Of a stretch of 30,093 bases of DNA, positions 29,155 to 30,093 are shown one piece after another (positions within the stretch are counted from its first letter, which is position 1; each line of letters begins with the position of its first letter). A program made the translations under genes and the position numbers. A model generated the notes under the pieces. The model had not been told where the DNA came from, ran no database searches, and saw nothing but the letters and a program-made list of their open reading frames with translations. The DNA comes from Firm-13 sp964579245 (GTDB lineage Bacteria; Bacillota; Clostridia; Saccharofermentanales; Saccharofermentanaceae), in assembly GCA_964579245.1 (NCBI GenBank), contig CAZOFY010000026.1, positions 1 through 30,093 of the forward strand, given 5' to 3'.

Positions 29155-29982
29155 TTGAAATATGATATGCTGGCGCTCGACATCGACGGGACACTCACGA
29201 ATTCACAGAAAAGAATAACAGAGTCAACGAAATCGGCTATTTTCGAAGCACAGGAACACGGGACGACAATCGTTCTAGCCTCAGGAAGACCGACTCCGGG
29301 CTGCGAAGCCCTGGTTAAAGAACTACGACTTGACACGGAAGGAGGCTATCTTCTCTCCTTCAACGGGGCAAATATAACCGATTGCCGGACAAATGAAATT
29401 GTCTTTCAGCAGACCCTGGCCAGAGACCTCGTGCCGCAACTGTACGCTTACGCGCTAAAATTCGATCTGGGTATGATGACATACAAGGGCAGAGACATCC
29501 TGACGGGAACCGAGATTGACCGCTTCATGCAACTGGAAGCACGAATCAACAATATGCCAATCCAAAAACATGCGGATTTTCTTTCGCAGGTCCCTCCTTG
29601 TGTCAACAAGTGCCTCTTAACCGGAGAACCCGAGGTCCTTGCTTTTCACGAGAAAATATTGGCGGAAAGATTCGGACACGAAGCGAGTGTATATCGCTCG
29701 GAGCCATTCTTTCTCGAGATCATGCCTGCAGGCATCGATAAGGCCAACTCTCTGTCTGTCCTTCTGGAAAAAACAGGCATCCCTCGCGAAGCGTTGGTGT
29801 GCTGTGGCGATGGATACAACGACATTTCCATGATCCGCTTTGCCGGATTAGGCGTCGCAATGCATAACGCACAGCCTCAGGTAAAAGCCGTCGCCGATTA
29901 CATCACGGAATCAAACGATCGAGACGGGGTCGCCCGCGTCATCCGTGCCTTTATCTGCCGGCTGACAAAAAATGCAGCCTGA
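29155..29982 (+). CDS. Cof-type HAD-IIB sugar-phosphatase
   Basis: Cytosolic phosphatase of 275 aa. Motif I is LALDIDGTLT with the nucleophile and acid Asp pair, motif II is VLASGRPTPG, motif III Lys lies in GIDKANSLSVL, and motif IV is GDGYNDISM. A Cof-type cap domain lies between motifs II and III (~85-190). Members dephosphorylate sugar phosphates, FMN or other metabolites; the substrate is not readable. The start is TTG at 29155 with AAAGGCGG about eight bases upstream; the next ATG (residue 5) would cut the nucleophile strand. Confidence 0.93.
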   Translation: MKYDMLALDIDGTLTNSQKRITESTKSAIFEAQEHGTTIVLASGRPTPGCEALVKELRLDTEGGYLLSFNGANITDCRTNEIVFQQTLARDLVPQLYAYALKFDLGMMTYKGRDILTGTEIDRFMQLEARINNMPIQKHADFLSQVPPCVNKCLLTGEPEVLAFHEKILAERFGHEASVYRSEPFFLEIMPAGIDKANSLSVLLEKTGIPREALVCCGDGYNDISMIRFAGLGVAMHNAQPQVKAVADYITESNDRDGVARVIRAFICRLTKNAA

Positions 29983-30014
29983 CGTCCTATACTCCTTGAG
30001 AAACGAGAATTTAC

Positions 30015-30093
30015 GGCCTAGAACGGTCGAAACCCGGATCTAGACCAGCTATTAAATGTCAACCGTATTTTTCGATCAAAAAGTGCGCATTTA
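30015..30093. repeat. Hairpin-repeat locus C, cut by the window end
   Basis: GGCCTAGAACGG and CCGGATCTAGACC (30015-30046) form an imperfect hairpin around TCGAAAC, the same loop core as in unit 1 of locus A (GTCGAAACACGG). The following ACCAGCTATTAAATGTCAACCG matches ACCAGTCATTAAATGTTAATCG at 5537-5558 in locus B at most positions; both are shown here in pieces only. The window ends inside the element. No gene is seen after the HAD phosphatase. Confidence 0.65.

Overview
The window looks like a chromosomal scaffold from an anaerobic, probably spore-related Clostridia (Bacillota) genome. Reasons: ATG/GTG/TTG starts behind strong AGGAGG-type ribosome sites, a spore-photoproduct-lyase relative, an EFR1-type flavodoxin/ferredoxin, DUF3795, a YtrA-type GntR regulator with its ABC exporter, COG2509, a Gram-positive LexA box, and rho-independent terminators. 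No phage, IS, CRISPR, rRNA or tRNA was seen. Two runs of exactly 100 N (3166-3265 and 20727-20826) are assembly joins inside genes. One can be closed from the sequence itself.

Layout. 1-580: seven tandem ~75-bp hairpin repeats. 841-5383 (minus): operon HD-domain protein > DUF3795 > large PEP-synthase-like ATP-grasp protein with a degenerate KaiC/RecA-like N-terminus > PAS-GGDEF diguanylate cyclase, ended by a terminator. 5500-5690: a second cluster of the hairpin repeats. 5748-8538 (minus): GntR repressor > ABC ATPase > permease > membrane protein, with promoter and operator visible. 8689-11260 (plus): tightly coupled nucleosidase > SPL-family radical SAM > SDR. 11292-14553 (minus): PAS-PAS-degenerate GGDEF-hemerythrin sensor > COG2509 flavoprotein. 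14736-17959 (plus): membrane-anchored protein > ABC ATPase > ABC-2 permease > terminator. 17978-18320 (minus): an apparently free-standing structured RNA gene with near-consensus promoter, closing stem, pseudoknot and terminator. 18513-20537: PaaI thioesterase, S66 carboxypeptidase and GNAT, the last two divergent around a perfect 12-bp palindrome. 20545-24926 (minus): TspO-like membrane protein > membrane PAS-PAS-GGDEF-HD-GYP protein > EFR1. 25036-26144 (minus): extended SDR with terminator. 26574-28919 (minus): galE > rhodanese lipoprotein > Nudix hydrolase > small SOS-box-controlled membrane protein that carries a frameshift. 29106-29982 (plus): Cof-type HAD phosphatase. 30015-30093: the start of a third hairpin-repeat locus.

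How it fits together. Three GGDEF proteins with different sensory inputs (soluble PAS; PAS plus di-iron hemerythrin; membrane plus PAS with HD-GYP) lie in one 30-kb stretch and sit in operons with metabolic or redox genes, so cyclic-di-GMP signalling linked to redox or oxygen is the main theme. Two separate ABC export modules suggest envelope or antimicrobial-peptide stress responses. The least explained items are the candidate ncRNA at 17978-18287, the covarying hairpin-repeat family at three loci, and the SPL-family operon, whose radical SAM protein lacks the catalytic cysteine of true spore photoproduct lyase.
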